The notes beneath the pieces are model-generated. The model was not told the origin of the DNA and did not search any database. It was given only the letters and a program-made list of their open reading frames with translations. Shown here in pieces: positions 18,782 to 28,597 of a stretch of DNA of 64,000 bases. The translations under genes were made by a program, and so were the position numbers. This DNA comes from an uncultured Desulfobacter sp. Lineage in GTDB: Bacteria; Desulfobacterota; Desulfobacteria; Desulfobacterales; Desulfobacteraceae. The DNA lies in contig NZ_OY762614.1 in the NCBI RefSeq assembly GCF_963666145.1, positions 2,842,501 through 2,906,500 of the forward strand, written 5' to 3'. Position 1 is the stretch's first letter; the number at the start of each line of letters is the position of its first letter.

Positions 18782-21700
18782 ATGAGGTTTGAAAAGGGGC
18801 AAACATTGATCTGGATTTTTTTGTGGTGTTTTGTTTCATTCAACAATGCAAGTGAAGCAAAGCAGATAAGTACATCCGAAAGCCAGAACTCCCAATCCAT
18901 TTCAGCCGGGCAGGAATTCACAAGTAATATTGCAGAAGATCAATATTACAAATATTTTAAGGATAAAGACCCGTCTTTTCTCAACAAAGCAGAAGCAGAT
19001 TTAAAAAAAGAGATTCGCTTGAATCCTGAAAATGGATTCAATTACCTGCAACTCAGCTTTATTTTGCAGGTTTTAGGGGGGATTGGTAATAATCCGGAAT
19101 TATATCAAAAAAGTTATGATGCACTGGTTGAAGGGCTGAAAAAAAGTCCTGAGTACAAAAATAACAACACAATCCCTCCTCCTCAATACATATTGGCCCT
19201 TAAAGATGTTGTTGAATCCATTGGGAACAAAGAATTATCCGGCACGGCCATAATTAAATTAAAAGACGCCATTAAAGCCAAGCCAAGTTTCCCTCTGTCA
19301 CATAACCTTCTTGGCGCCATCTACGTTAGTCAGGGTAAAAAAGAATTGGCCAGAATGGAATTGCAGCAAACCTTGAAGCTTGATTCCGGAATAATCTTTG
19401 CCCACAGGCTTTTGGGACGAATATACGTGGATGACATTAAAACAGATCCGTCAAATGATAGCGCTGTGAAAAAGGCTATTAAAAGTTACAAAGAAGTTCA
19501 ACAGGCAATGCCCGAAGACATTGAGGCCAAAAGAATGCTGATCTTGCTTTACAATCACATGGGACTGTTCGAAATCAGCTTATTTGAAGCCAAGAATGCA
19601 CTCGAAAAAGAAAAAAATGCGGAAAACTATCAGTCTGTGGGAAGCGCTTATCTGAGATTAGGGGACCATGAAAAAGCCAAGCATTTTCTTCAAAAGGCGG
19701 TTGAACTCAACCCCGACTCAATTGAGACCCACTACAGCCTTGCCTGTTATTATGCCATTCAAAACCAATATTCAGAAGCAATAGATGAAATAGATTATGT
19801 GATCAACAACAGCAATCAAGATCATAGATATTATACGTTTCGCGGTCGTGTCTGGGGAAAATTAAAAAATACAAAGAATGCAATAATTGATTTCTCAAAG
19901 GCCATTGACCTCAAGCCATCTGATCCCGAGGCATATATTGAACGCGGATTGGCTTATTTAGGAACGGGAGATATTAATTCGGCAATTTCTGATTTAAAAA
20001 TCGCTGTAAGCATTGATCCTGAAAATCCTATGGGGCCGATCAATCTGGGGTTTGCATATCGGAATGCCGGTCTTTATGATGACGCCATTTCACAATATGA
20101 CAAAGCGATTGAGTTTCACCCTTCAGACTATCTTGCCTATAGTAATCGCAGCGCCGCCTTTATCCTGAAAAAAGACTATAATCAGGCAATGGCTGATTGC
20201 AATAAGGCCATCCAATTAAATCCATATTTTGGAATGGCATATTCAAACAGGGGACGAATTAAAGCAGAACTGAATGATGCCAGCGGCGCGATTAATGATA
20301 TAGAAAAGGCTTTTGAACTGGACCCTGTCAACCCAACAACCCTCTTTATCATTGGAGATGTATGGAGAATATTGAAGAATTATGAAAATAGCATCACATT
20401 TTACAGTAAAGGTTTGGCGGTAAACCCCAATTATACCAATGCGTATCTAAATCGGGCGTTTGCCTTTGAAGCTACGAAACAATATTCAAAAGCATTCTCA
20501 GATTATATTTTTTTATCAAATAAAGGAAATATAACAGCAACTTATAGTTTGGGGGCTTATTATGCAACAGGTAAAGGTGTAAAACAAAATTATAAAAAAG
20601 CATTCCAATATTATTTAATTGCTGCAAAAGCCGGTTACGGCAATGCCCAGAATGATCTTGGTATACTTTTCCAGCAAGGCAATGGAGTAGAACAGAACTA
20701 TTCTGAGGCCTTGAAATGGTATGAGACGGCGGCATTAAATAATCATGCCGTAGCCCAGTATAACTTGGGTGTGCTTTATGAAAAAGGATCGGGCGTAGAA
20801 CAGAATTATTCTCAAGCATTTAAATGGTATCAGAAGGCGGCTTTGAATAATTATGCCTTAGCCCAGTATAATTTGAGTGTGTTTTATGAAAACGGACTGG
20901 GAGTAGAACAGGATATGACCCAGGCAATTCATTGGTACAATGAATCAGCTGAACACGGAGTTGTCACGTCCCAAAAAAAAATGGCCGATTTTTACTATCG
21001 TGGTGTTGAATTACCCCAAGACTATAAACTATCAGCGCATTGGTTTGCAAAAGCTGCACAGCAAGGCGATGCCAAAGCCCAAACAATCCTTGGAATCATG
21101 TATGTCCAAGGTAGGGGCGTTGAAAAAAATCCAGCCCTTGCAGTTGAATGGTTTCGAAAAGCTGCAAACCATGGCTCCGGCATAGCTCAATATTGGCTTG
21201 GGGTATCGTATCTAAGAGGAGATGGTATTCCCAAGAATGTTGCCAAGGCTGCTGAATGGTGTTTAAAAGCCGCCCAAAATGGCCATACCGAGTCACAAGC
21301 CCTGATCGGGTTGTTGTACAGAGACGGCAATGGGGTGAGTCAGAATGACCATGAAGCATTCAAATGGTTTTTAAAGGCAGCAGAAAAGGGCAATAAATCT
21401 GCCCAGGATGGACTTGGCCGTTGTTACGAATTCGGAAAAGGGACCTCCCAGGATTTAAAAAAAGCTGAATATTGGTATCAAAAGGCTGCACAACAAGGGG
21501 ATGTAAATGCAGCATACCGGCTCGGTCAAATGTACTATTTTGGAAAAGGTGTCGAAAAAGATCAGTCTAAAGCTTTAAAATTATTACTAATTGCAGCGGA
21601 GTATGGGGTTGAACATGCTCAAGTTGTAGTCGCTGTAATGTACCATTACGGACAGGGCTGTGAGATTAATTATGCCGAGGCCGCAAAGTGGTACCAAAAA

Positions 21701-21970
21701 GCAACCGCTAAGGGGAATGCGCAAGCCCAGAATAATCTTGGTTCATTATATCAACACGGAAATGGGGTAGAACGGAACTATCAAAAGGCCTTTGAATTAT
21801 ATGCACTCTCAGCCGATAAAAACTATGGCTTAGCACAGTTTAACATAGGGTATCTCTATCATAAAGGCATTGGGGTGGTGCAGGATGTGGAAACGGCAAA
21901 AAAGTGGTATTCAAAAGCCGCTCTAAATGGAGATAAAAGCGCAAAAAAAATGTTAGACACAATTCGTTGA
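18782..21970 (+). CDS. Very large exported TPR and Sel1-repeat protein
   Basis: A 1062-residue solenoid protein. A hydrophobic N terminus (ending near NNASEA) suggests export. Residues about 50-580 are TPR repeats, several with the KAI...PN/DPEN pattern. The C-terminal part (about 585-1062) holds about 13 tandem Sel1-like repeats of 36 residues, each following A-x-x-x-L-G-x-x-Y-x-x-G-x-G-V-x-x-D/N-Y-x-x-A-x-x-W-Y-x-K-A-A. Both repeat types are protein-binding scaffolds. An AAGGGG-type ribosome site lies before the ATG, 20 nt after the transglutaminase-like gene, so the two form a pair. Neighbouring Sel1 units share near-identical DNA, which suggests growth by internal duplication. Function unknown. 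Confidence 0.85.
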   Translation: MRFEKGQTLIWIFLWCFVSFNNASEAKQISTSESQNSQSISAGQEFTSNIAEDQYYKYFKDKDPSFLNKAEADLKKEIRLNPENGFNYLQLSFILQVLGGIGNNPELYQKSYDALVEGLKKSPEYKNNNTIPPPQYILALKDVVESIGNKELSGTAIIKLKDAIKAKPSFPLSHNLLGAIYVSQGKKELARMELQQTLKLDSGIIFAHRLLGRIYVDDIKTDPSNDSAVKKAIKSYKEVQQAMPEDIEAKRMLILLYNHMGLFEISLFEAKNALEKEKNAENYQSVGSAYLRLGDHEKAKHFLQKAVELNPDSIETHYSLACYYAIQNQYSEAIDEIDYVINNSNQDHRYYTFRGRVWGKLKNTKNAIIDFSKAIDLKPSDPEAYIERGLAYLGTGDINSAISDLKIAVSIDPENPMGPINLGFAYRNAGLYDDAISQYDKAIEFHPSDYLAYSNRSAAFILKKDYNQAMADCNKAIQLNPYFGMAYSNRGRIKAELNDASGAINDIEKAFELDPVNPTTLFIIGDVWRILKNYENSITFYSKGLAVNPNYTNAYLNRAFAFEATKQYSKAFSDYIFLSNKGNITATYSLGAYYATGKGVKQNYKKAFQYYLIAAKAGYGNAQNDLGILFQQGNGVEQNYSEALKWYETAALNNHAVAQYNLGVLYEKGSGVEQNYSQAFKWYQKAALNNYALAQYNLSVFYENGLGVEQDMTQAIHWYNESAEHGVVTSQKKMADFYYRGVELPQDYKLSAHWFAKAAQQGDAKAQTILGIMYVQGRGVEKNPALAVEWFRKAANHGSGIAQYWLGVSYLRGDGIPKNVAKAAEWCLKAAQNGHTESQALIGLLYRDGNGVSQNDHEAFKWFLKAAEKGNKSAQDGLGRCYEFGKGTSQDLKKAEYWYQKAAQQGDVNAAYRLGQMYYFGKGVEKDQSKALKLLLIAAEYGVEHAQVVVAVMYHYGQGCEINYAEAAKWYQKATAKGNAQAQNNLGSLYQHGNGVERNYQKAFELYALSADKNYGLAQFNIGYLYHKGIGVVQDVETAKKWYSKAALNGDKSAKKMLDTIR

Positions 21971-22054
21971 GCAAATTTAAATTTTGAATCGTTCAACCCC
22001 GTGACAATTCAGGAAAACTCTTTAATAATAAAAAAAAACTGATATATTAACCCA

Positions 22055-22693
22055 ATGCAGCAGCTAAAAACCTTCCCATACATCCCCTTAAAAGTGCCAA
22101 GGCATAAAATCCTTAAACGGCTGGGGTATCAACGTCGGCAAAATGAAATTTCACAACGGATGATGTCCGAGGTGGACGAATGGATCACCCATGCAGCCGA
22201 TCTTATACATCTTAAGGCCACGGCCCGTATTGAGGATATCCAAATCGATCGCGGTAACGGCAGCGTTGCCTTAAAGCAATCGGATATCGTGTTTAAAAGC
22301 ACCGGATTTACCCGGTTTCTGGGCAAGGCCGACCAGTTGCTCATGATGGGCATTACCGGCGGTCAGGCGATCGCCGATAAGATCAAACAGCTCCAGGAAG
22401 AAAAGAGGATGACCGGAGCTGTGATCATGGATGCGGCCGCATCTGAAATTGTCGATGAAGGATTCGACTGGCTTATGGCATTGTTTAACAAAGAGCTTGT
22501 CAGGGAAAGAAAAGCATTGAAACTAAAGCGATTTTCTGCCGGTTACGGGGATTTTGACATCCGGTTCCAGGCAGACATATATCATCTACTTAAAATGGAA
22601 ACGCTTGGGGTGGCCATAACGGACACCTGTATCCTAATGCCGGAAAAAAGCGTTACCGCATTTTGCGGTATTTCAAAAGTGACGGGGGAGTAG
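22055..22693 (+). CDS. Methionine synthase activation domain-like protein
   Basis: A 212-residue protein resembling the C-terminal activation domain of cobalamin-dependent methionine synthase. RFSAGYGD and LMPEKSVTA..G near the C terminus match the S-adenosylmethionine-binding motifs of that domain, which reductively remethylates cob(II)alamin. It ends 8 nt before a MetH that lacks this domain, so the two together should supply a complete enzyme. The stand-alone arrangement is known from several anaerobes and Thermotogae. The upstream gap of 84 nt is too short for a cobalamin riboswitch and none was seen. Confidence 0.82.
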   Translation: MQQLKTFPYIPLKVPRHKILKRLGYQRRQNEISQRMMSEVDEWITHAADLIHLKATARIEDIQIDRGNGSVALKQSDIVFKSTGFTRFLGKADQLLMMGITGGQAIADKIKQLQEEKRMTGAVIMDAAASEIVDEGFDWLMALFNKELVRERKALKLKRFSAGYGDFDIRFQADIYHLLKMETLGVAITDTCILMPEKSVTAFCGISKVTGE

Positions 22694-22700
22694 CAACGAC

Positions 22701-25148
22701 ATGTGGGAAAAAGACAAAAGCATATTGGACATTATTAATAAACGAATTCTTATTCTGGACGGTGCCACTGGTACCGAGATGCAGAAACGCGGCCTGCCAC
22801 CGGGGGTCAGCCCTGAACTGTGGTCCATGGAGAATCCGGAAGTGTCGGCCGACATCTACCGCGCCTATGCCCGGGCAGGTTCGGATATGCTTTATACCTG
22901 CACCTTTGGCGGCACCCCATGGAAGCTTGAAGAGTTCGGTGCGGCCGATAAAACAGAGCAGATCAACCGCAAGATTGCAGAAAATGCCGTGAAAACGGCC
23001 AATGAGCTGGGGGAGCGCGAAGGCATTCGGCCGCTGATCGTCGGGGATATCGGTCCCTGCGGCCAGTTTATCAAACCCTTTGGCGATCTTGATTTTGAAC
23101 AGGCCATCCGGGGATTTAAACGCCAGGTACAGGGATTAATTGACGGCGGTGTGGATCTGTTTGTTGTCGAGACCCAGATTGATATCCAGGAGAGCCGGGC
23201 CGCCCTGCTGGCCATCAAGGAGCTGTGCGGCGGGTTCACCATGGTCTCCATGACCTTTGACGAAACCGGGCACAGCCTGAACGGCACCACGCCCGAGGCT
23301 ATGGCGGTCACCCTTGAAAGTTTAGGGGCCGATGTGGTGGGCGTCAATTGTTCCACAGGCCCCAAAGAGATGCTTAAGGTTATCCGGCGCATCCGAAAGA
23401 TGGTGCAGATTCCGGTGATGGCCAAACCCAATGCGGGGATGCCCGTCATCAAAGACAACGAAACCGTATTTCCCATGGATGCCGATGAGTTCAGCACCTA
23501 TGCGGAGCTTTTTGCCGAAGCAGGTGTCAATATCATGGGGGGCTGCTGCGGCACCAATCCCGAGCATATCGCCAAACTGGCCCGGGGGATGAAAGGCATT
23601 GTGCCTTTGGAAAGAAAGCCTGTGGAAACGGCTATGCTCTCTTCGGCCACCCAGGCGCTGATTACGGGTTCAAACAGCACCATCCGCATTATCGGTGAAC
23701 GCATTAATCCCACCGGGAAAAAGATTTTGCAGGGGGAACTGAAAGCCGGGAACATGGCCTATGTGCGCAAACTGGCCCGGGACCAGGCCGCGGCCGGGGC
23801 CGACCTGCTGGACATCAATGCTGGCATGCCCGGCATTGATGAAAAACAGACCCTTTTGGATATCATTTCAAGTGTGGTGCCGGTGGTTAATCTGCCCCTG
23901 GTCATTGATTCCTCGGATCCGGAGGTGGTGGAAGCAGCCGTACGCTATTATCCGGGCCGGGCGTTGATCAACTCCATCTCAGCCGAAAAAGAAAAACTGG
24001 ATAAACTGCTGCCGGTGGCTGCCAAGTATGGATCCATGCTCATTGTACTGCCCCTGGCCGACAATGAGTTGCCGGACAAAGCCGAGCGAAGAAAAGAGCT
24101 GGTCATGGAGATTGCAGAACGGGCCGCAGCCTATGGATACAAAAACAAAGATCTGGTTGTGGACGGGCTGGTCATGACTGTCTCCAGTAATCCCCAGGCC
24201 GCCAAAGAGACCCTTGCGACCGTCAAGTGGGCGTCCGAACAGGGCTTCGGCACGGTTCTCGGATTGTCCAACATCTCCTTTGGTCTGCCCGAACGCGGGT
24301 GGGTGAATGCCTCATTTTTTGCCATGGCCGCCGGTGCCGGCCTCTCCTGGGCCATTGCCAATCCGTCCCATGAGCTTCTAATGAATACCAAATCAGCATC
24401 GGATGTGCTGACCGGCCGGGACCGGGATGCGTTGTCATACATCCAGCGGTTTGCCCAGGATAAAAACGCAGACAAGAAAACAGAGACAACCGCCAAAAAA
24501 ACAGCGGATATGCCCGTGGAAGATCAGATTGTGGCGGCGGTGATCGAGGGCCGAAGAGAGGATATCGAACGGCTTTGCAATCAGGCCCTGGAAAAGGGGA
24601 TTGCCCCGTCAGAACTGCTGGAAAAAAAGATGATTCCGGCTATCATGACCGTGGGGGAATATTATGATGCACGAAAGTATTTTTTGCCCCAGCTTATTGC
24701 CAGCGCCGAGACCATGCAGAACGGGTTTGCCGTCCTTGAACCCGCCCTCCAGGCGTCAGGCACCAAGGAGAAAAAAGGCACCCTCGTCTTTGCCACGGTC
24801 CAGGGGGATATCCACGATATCGGGAAAAACATCGTGGTGCTGATGCTCAGAAATTTTGGATTTGATGTGATTGATCTGGGCAAGGATGTTAGGGCCGATG
24901 ACATCATTGCGGCTGCAGCAACCCACAAGGCCGATCTCATCGGGCTGTCCGCCCTGATGACCACCACCATGGTGCGCATGCCCGAGGTCATTGCCCTGGC
25001 AAAGGAGAACGGGCTTGCATGCAAGGTTATGGTCGGTGGTGCCGTGGTGACCCGGGACTGGGCCGAATCCATTGGTGCGGAATACTCTTCCGACGGTGTT
25101 GAAGCTGTCAATGTGGCCGCGCGGATCTGTATGGGCAACAGAGCGTGA
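22701..25148 (+). CDS. metH: Cobalamin-dependent methionine synthase, lacking activation domain
   Basis: An 815-residue protein that transfers methyl from methyltetrahydrofolate to homocysteine. The domains in order are: homocysteine/zinc-binding barrel (1-300; DGATGTEMQ, and zinc ligands in GVNCSTGP and GGCCGTNPEH), pterin-binding barrel (about 310-580; GERINPTGK), helical cap (about 600-690) and cobalamin-binding Rossmann domain with the DIHDIGKNIV motif that supplies the axial histidine. It stops after the cobalamin domain, about 400 residues shorter than E. coli MetH, the missing activation domain being encoded by the gene just upstream. A GGGGGAG ribosome site overlaps that gene's end. 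Confidence 0.94.
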   Translation: MWEKDKSILDIINKRILILDGATGTEMQKRGLPPGVSPELWSMENPEVSADIYRAYARAGSDMLYTCTFGGTPWKLEEFGAADKTEQINRKIAENAVKTANELGEREGIRPLIVGDIGPCGQFIKPFGDLDFEQAIRGFKRQVQGLIDGGVDLFVVETQIDIQESRAALLAIKELCGGFTMVSMTFDETGHSLNGTTPEAMAVTLESLGADVVGVNCSTGPKEMLKVIRRIRKMVQIPVMAKPNAGMPVIKDNETVFPMDADEFSTYAELFAEAGVNIMGGCCGTNPEHIAKLARGMKGIVPLERKPVETAMLSSATQALITGSNSTIRIIGERINPTGKKILQGELKAGNMAYVRKLARDQAAAGADLLDINAGMPGIDEKQTLLDIISSVVPVVNLPLVIDSSDPEVVEAAVRYYPGRALINSISAEKEKLDKLLPVAAKYGSMLIVLPLADNELPDKAERRKELVMEIAERAAAYGYKNKDLVVDGLVMTVSSNPQAAKETLATVKWASEQGFGTVLGLSNISFGLPERGWVNASFFAMAAGAGLSWAIANPSHELLMNTKSASDVLTGRDRDALSYIQRFAQDKNADKKTETTAKKTADMPVEDQIVAAVIEGRREDIERLCNQALEKGIAPSELLEKKMIPAIMTVGEYYDARKYFLPQLIASAETMQNGFAVLEPALQASGTKEKKGTLVFATVQGDIHDIGKNIVVLMLRNFGFDVIDLGKDVRADDIIAAAATHKADLIGLSALMTTTMVRMPEVIALAKENGLACKVMVGGAVVTRDWAESIGAEYSSDGVEAVNVAARICMGNRA

Positions 25149-25235
25149 TGCCGCAACATTGAAAACAAGCAGCTTTAGGCATAAGTCCTTAAAAAAAAAG
25201 ACTCTCATTGATCTTTTTTAGATCGGTTGATAGTA

Positions 25236-25249
25236 TGAACAATGGTTCA
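25236..25249. promoter_or_regulatory. Candidate operator TGAAC-N4-GTTCA
   Basis: A perfect 5-bp inverted repeat (TGAAC AATG GTTCA) 45 nt before the TAXI transporter gene. Its place and symmetry suit a dimeric regulator; the MarR-family gene at the end of this locus is the obvious candidate. This link is inferred. Confidence 0.4.
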
Positions 25250-25293
25250 CTTATTTTTTTTGTAACAATGTTAACAGTAAGCAGGAGGACGGC

Positions 25294-26256
25294 ATGAAGG
25301 GTAAACATCTACTAATTCTTGGCTTTATTGGGGTCGTTTCCATGATTTTTTGTCAACCGGGCTTTGCCAAGGAACGCATCGTATTCGGCGGCGGCCCTGC
25401 AGGCGGAACGTTTCAGGTTGTGGCCAACAGTATTCAGGTTTATAAACCAATGAAAGAGGTCAAAGAGTTTAAAGTTCAGGCTCAGTCCTCCGGTGGATCA
25501 ACTGAGAACTTAAGAAAAACTAATGCCGGCAGCCAGCAGATGAGCGTTCTTTATTCCGGGCATGTTTACCAGGGGCGCCATGGTCTGCTGTCAAACGATA
25601 CCAGAAAATATGAAGACGTACTGGCCGTGGCATGGCTTTACGGCGCACCGGCACAGCTTGTTGTGCGTAAAGATTCGGGCATTAAAAGCACCAAAGACCT
25701 TGTGGGTAAAAAAGTAGGTGTGGGCAATGCCGGTTCCGGCGCATTTGCCAATTGCGAACTCTTTTTTAAACACATGGGAATTTGGGATAAAATAGAAAGA
25801 AACGCCATGGGATACAATGATGCGGCCCAGGCCTTCGGCAACAATCAGCTTGACGCATTCTGGTTGTTCGTTGGATACCCCACAGGAGCCGTTATGATGG
25901 CTGCCCAAACCAATGATATTGCTATGATTGATCTTGATGCCGATGCAAAATCAACAGGTTTTTATGATAAACATCCCTATTTTGCAAAAGTTACGATTCC
26001 TGCAAACACATATAAGGGCGTTGATTCTGACACACCTTCATTCCAGGATTCCGCCATCTGGGTGGCAAACGCCAAAGTGTCGGACGAGACTGTTTACAAA
26101 ATGCTGAGCTTGATTTTTTCCGATGAAGGGCTTGCCCATATGAAGGCCCAGAAAAAAACATTTAAGAGTATGTCTGTCGAACACGGCGCTGCCGGTATCG
26201 TTACGCCTTTTCATCCAGGTGCTGAAAAGTTCTGGAAGGAAAAAGGAGTTTTATAG
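25294..26256 (+). CDS. TAXI-family TRAP transporter substrate-binding protein
   Basis: A 320-residue periplasmic binding protein with a signal peptide (about 1-25, LILGFIGVVSMIFCQPGFA). The mature start has FGGGPAGGTFQ, typical of TAXI-type TRAP binding proteins, followed by GKKVGVGNAGSGAF. It should deliver an organic anion to the fused permease encoded downstream; the ligand is not readable. AGGAGG precedes the ATG. A strong hairpin after it probably keeps its mRNA more abundant than that of the permease. Confidence 0.9.
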   Translation: MKGKHLLILGFIGVVSMIFCQPGFAKERIVFGGGPAGGTFQVVANSIQVYKPMKEVKEFKVQAQSSGGSTENLRKTNAGSQQMSVLYSGHVYQGRHGLLSNDTRKYEDVLAVAWLYGAPAQLVVRKDSGIKSTKDLVGKKVGVGNAGSGAFANCELFFKHMGIWDKIERNAMGYNDAAQAFGNNQLDAFWLFVGYPTGAVMMAAQTNDIAMIDLDADAKSTGFYDKHPYFAKVTIPANTYKGVDSDTPSFQDSAIWVANAKVSDETVYKMLSLIFSDEGLAHMKAQKKTFKSMSVEHGAAGIVTPFHPGAEKFWKEKGVL

Positions 26257-26296
26257 GCAAAGGCGTATATAAATTTTGATTATGCTTCATTTTAAG

Positions 26297-26330
26297 CGGA
26301 CAGAAAGGCTTGGATAAGCTTTTCTGTCCG
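26297..26330 (+). other. Intercistronic hairpin between TRAP genes
   Basis: CGGACAGAAA pairs with TTTCTGTCCG around an inner GCTT/AAGC stem. No T run follows, so it looks like an mRNA-stabilising or attenuating hairpin and not a full terminator. Binding-protein genes often have this arrangement to raise their level over the permease. Confidence 0.7.
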
Positions 26331-26367
26331 AATTGTATTGAACACATAAAAAGACAGGAAGAAGGCC

Positions 26368-28269
26368 GTGTACGAGAAACTCAATCGACTGGAACAAATT
26401 ATATTCGACATCCTTTCAATCATTCTGGTTCTGTTTTACTCCTGGTCTGCCATCGTGCAACCCATGGCAACACAGTACCACCGGGGGATATATGTAATTA
26501 TCACCTATATCCTTGTCTTCCTGTTGTATAAATCAAAATCCCTTGTCGGCAGGATTATTGACTATGTGTTGATTCTTTTATCCATTGTTTCCATCGGATA
26601 CTGGATGGTGCTTTTTGAAGCCATCAATTACCGGACCGGTGCAGAAACTACCACTGACATGATTTTTGCCGTTATCGGCGTCCTTATCGGCATTGAACTT
26701 GCCCGTCGTGTTGTGGGCAATGTGTTTGTTCTCATGGGTGCCTTAATGCTGATTTACGGGGTGTACGGATATATGGCCCCGGATTTGATTTCCCACGCCG
26801 GGGCACCATTTACGGAGTTGTGTACCAGCATTTTTTATAAAAGTGACGGTGTCTTCGGCATCATGGCCAATGTTCTGGCAACATATGTCATTTTATTTGT
26901 TCTGTTCGGGGCATACCTTGAAAAATGCGGGGCTCAAAAATTTTTTATTGACTGGCCTTTGGCGGCCGTTGGTCATAAGGTTGGGGGACCGGCGAAGGTA
27001 TCTGTTATCGCATCCGGTCTTTTCGGCTCAATCTCCGGTTCAGCCATTGCCAATACCGTTTCCACCGGCATGTTTACCATCCCCATGATGAAAAAAGCAG
27101 GATTCAAGCCCCATGTGGCCGGAGGTATTGAACCGGCAGCCTCCATCGGCGGGATGTTCATGCCCCCGATCATGGGTGCGGGCGGTTTCATTATGGCGGA
27201 GCTGACCGGTGTGCCCTACTCCAGAATCATGCTGGTGGCCATTTTCCCGGCACTTATGTATTTTTTCAGTGTGTTCTGCATGGTCCACTATGAGGCCAAA
27301 AAAGACAATATCGTTGGTGAGAAAAGTGATCAATCTGCCGGACAGATTTTTAAAACCGAATGGTTTTATACCATTCCCTTGATTGCCATCACTATCTTGA
27401 TGCTCACGGGGTATTCTCCGGGATTTTCGGCGATCCTCGGCCTTGTGACCTGCCTTTTTATCAGCCGTGTGAAATCGGATACATCCATGGATCTGACCAT
27501 GGGCCTGATTGTCACCGGGATATTTTTAATCTCTTTAATCAACGGTTTTGTGGGCGGCGCCGGCAGTGTCGTTATTCCCCAGTGGGTTGGCCTGTTGATC
27601 GGTATTGCCGCCGCTGTTCTGGTATATGTCAAAAAGCCTGAACAGGTGAAGCCCGGATTGGTTAATTTTATTGAGGCAGCCCGCTCGGGTACTGAAAACA
27701 GTCTTAAAATCGGTGCTACGGTGGGGGTTATCGGAATTATTATAGGTGTTCTAACCTTTTCCGGCCTGGTGTTGACCTTTGCAGATATCGTGATTGAACT
27801 TGCCGGCGGGTCCCTGCTTTTGACCATACTGCTTGTGGCCCTGGCGTCTCTGGTCTTGGGTATGGGGGTTCCCGTTACCGCAGCTTATTTGATTACTGCT
27901 GTTGTGGCGGTACCGGCATTGACCCATCTTGGGGTCAATGAGGTTGCTGCGCATATGATTGTTTACTGGCTGTCCCAGGATTCAAATATAACACCCCCCG
28001 TCTGTATTGCCGCTTTCGCCGGTGCAACCATTGCCAAGGCAAATATGTGGCGCACAGCCCTGGCCTCTTTTAAATTTGCAAAATTTTTGTACCTGGGTCC
28101 CCTCCTTTTTGGATACGTCCCCGGATTTTCTTTGGACGGTACCCCCATGGACATTATTAAAGCCTTCATTGCCATTCTTTTTGGAACCTGGGCATATTCC
28201 TGGCTCCTTAGTGGAATATGGATCAAATCTATAAGAAAGATGTTTAATGGAAAAAAAGTCGATGCCTGA
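26368..28269 (+). CDS. TRAP transporter permease, fused 4TM/12TM subunits
   Basis: A 633-residue inner-membrane protein with about 16-17 hydrophobic helices. The first 170 residues correspond to the small DctQ-like subunit and the rest to the large DctM-like subunit, the fusion typical of TAXI-TRAP systems. Family motifs include GLFGSISGSAIANTVSTG and GMGVPVTAAYLI. It would use the Na+ or H+ gradient to import the substrate caught by the TAXI protein. The start is a GTG with AGGAAG before it. Confidence 0.93.
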   Translation: MYEKLNRLEQIIFDILSIILVLFYSWSAIVQPMATQYHRGIYVIITYILVFLLYKSKSLVGRIIDYVLILLSIVSIGYWMVLFEAINYRTGAETTTDMIFAVIGVLIGIELARRVVGNVFVLMGALMLIYGVYGYMAPDLISHAGAPFTELCTSIFYKSDGVFGIMANVLATYVILFVLFGAYLEKCGAQKFFIDWPLAAVGHKVGGPAKVSVIASGLFGSISGSAIANTVSTGMFTIPMMKKAGFKPHVAGGIEPAASIGGMFMPPIMGAGGFIMAELTGVPYSRIMLVAIFPALMYFFSVFCMVHYEAKKDNIVGEKSDQSAGQIFKTEWFYTIPLIAITILMLTGYSPGFSAILGLVTCLFISRVKSDTSMDLTMGLIVTGIFLISLINGFVGGAGSVVIPQWVGLLIGIAAAVLVYVKKPEQVKPGLVNFIEAARSGTENSLKIGATVGVIGIIIGVLTFSGLVLTFADIVIELAGGSLLLTILLVALASLVLGMGVPVTAAYLITAVVAVPALTHLGVNEVAAHMIVYWLSQDSNITPPVCIAAFAGATIAKANMWRTALASFKFAKFLYLGPLLFGYVPGFSLDGTPMDIIKAFIAILFGTWAYSWLLSGIWIKSIRKMFNGKKVDA

Positions 28270-28274
28270 TGTTT

Positions 28275-28434
28275 AGGCCCATGATCAAAATAAAATCAAC
28301 CATCTGCTTGTCTTTTAAGCCACCCTCGGCGTTACGCCAACGGACACATATTCCAATATGCTTCCATTGGCGTGCCTTGATGGCGACTTAAAATCCGGCG
28401 CATCTATGGCAGATTTAATTTTGATCATGGGCCT
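28275..28434. repeat. Long imperfect palindrome after TRAP permease
   Basis: AGGCCCATGATCAAAAT at the left end is matched by ATTTTGATCATGGGCCT at the right end, and the complementarity continues with gaps for about 70 nt per arm around 28350. It lies 5 nt after the permease stop. It may act as a transcript end or be a MITE-like element. No protein is encoded. Confidence 0.75.
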
Positions 28435-28497
28435 TAGGGCCATGGGCATAAATCATCTCATCGGGATGATTTTAGACGTGTGCGTTTTATCTGCCAC

Positions 28498-28548
28498 GAA
28501 GGACACGCGGTTCACAAAGCTATTTGTGCGTGAAATGTCGTGTCCTTC
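28498..28548. repeat. Hairpin GAAGGACACG/CGTGTCCTTC
   Basis: A perfect 10-bp outer stem encloses TTCAC...GTGAA inner complementarity, forming a hairpin about 50 nt before the MarR-family gene. It resembles REP-type palindromes but could also serve as an operator; the GGTTCAC inside resembles one half of the TGAAC-N4-GTTCA site upstream of the TRAP genes. Confidence 0.6.
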
Positions 28549-28597
28549 GCAATCTTCGTGTTGAATTAATAAATTAGTTTTGGATAAAGTAACTCGC

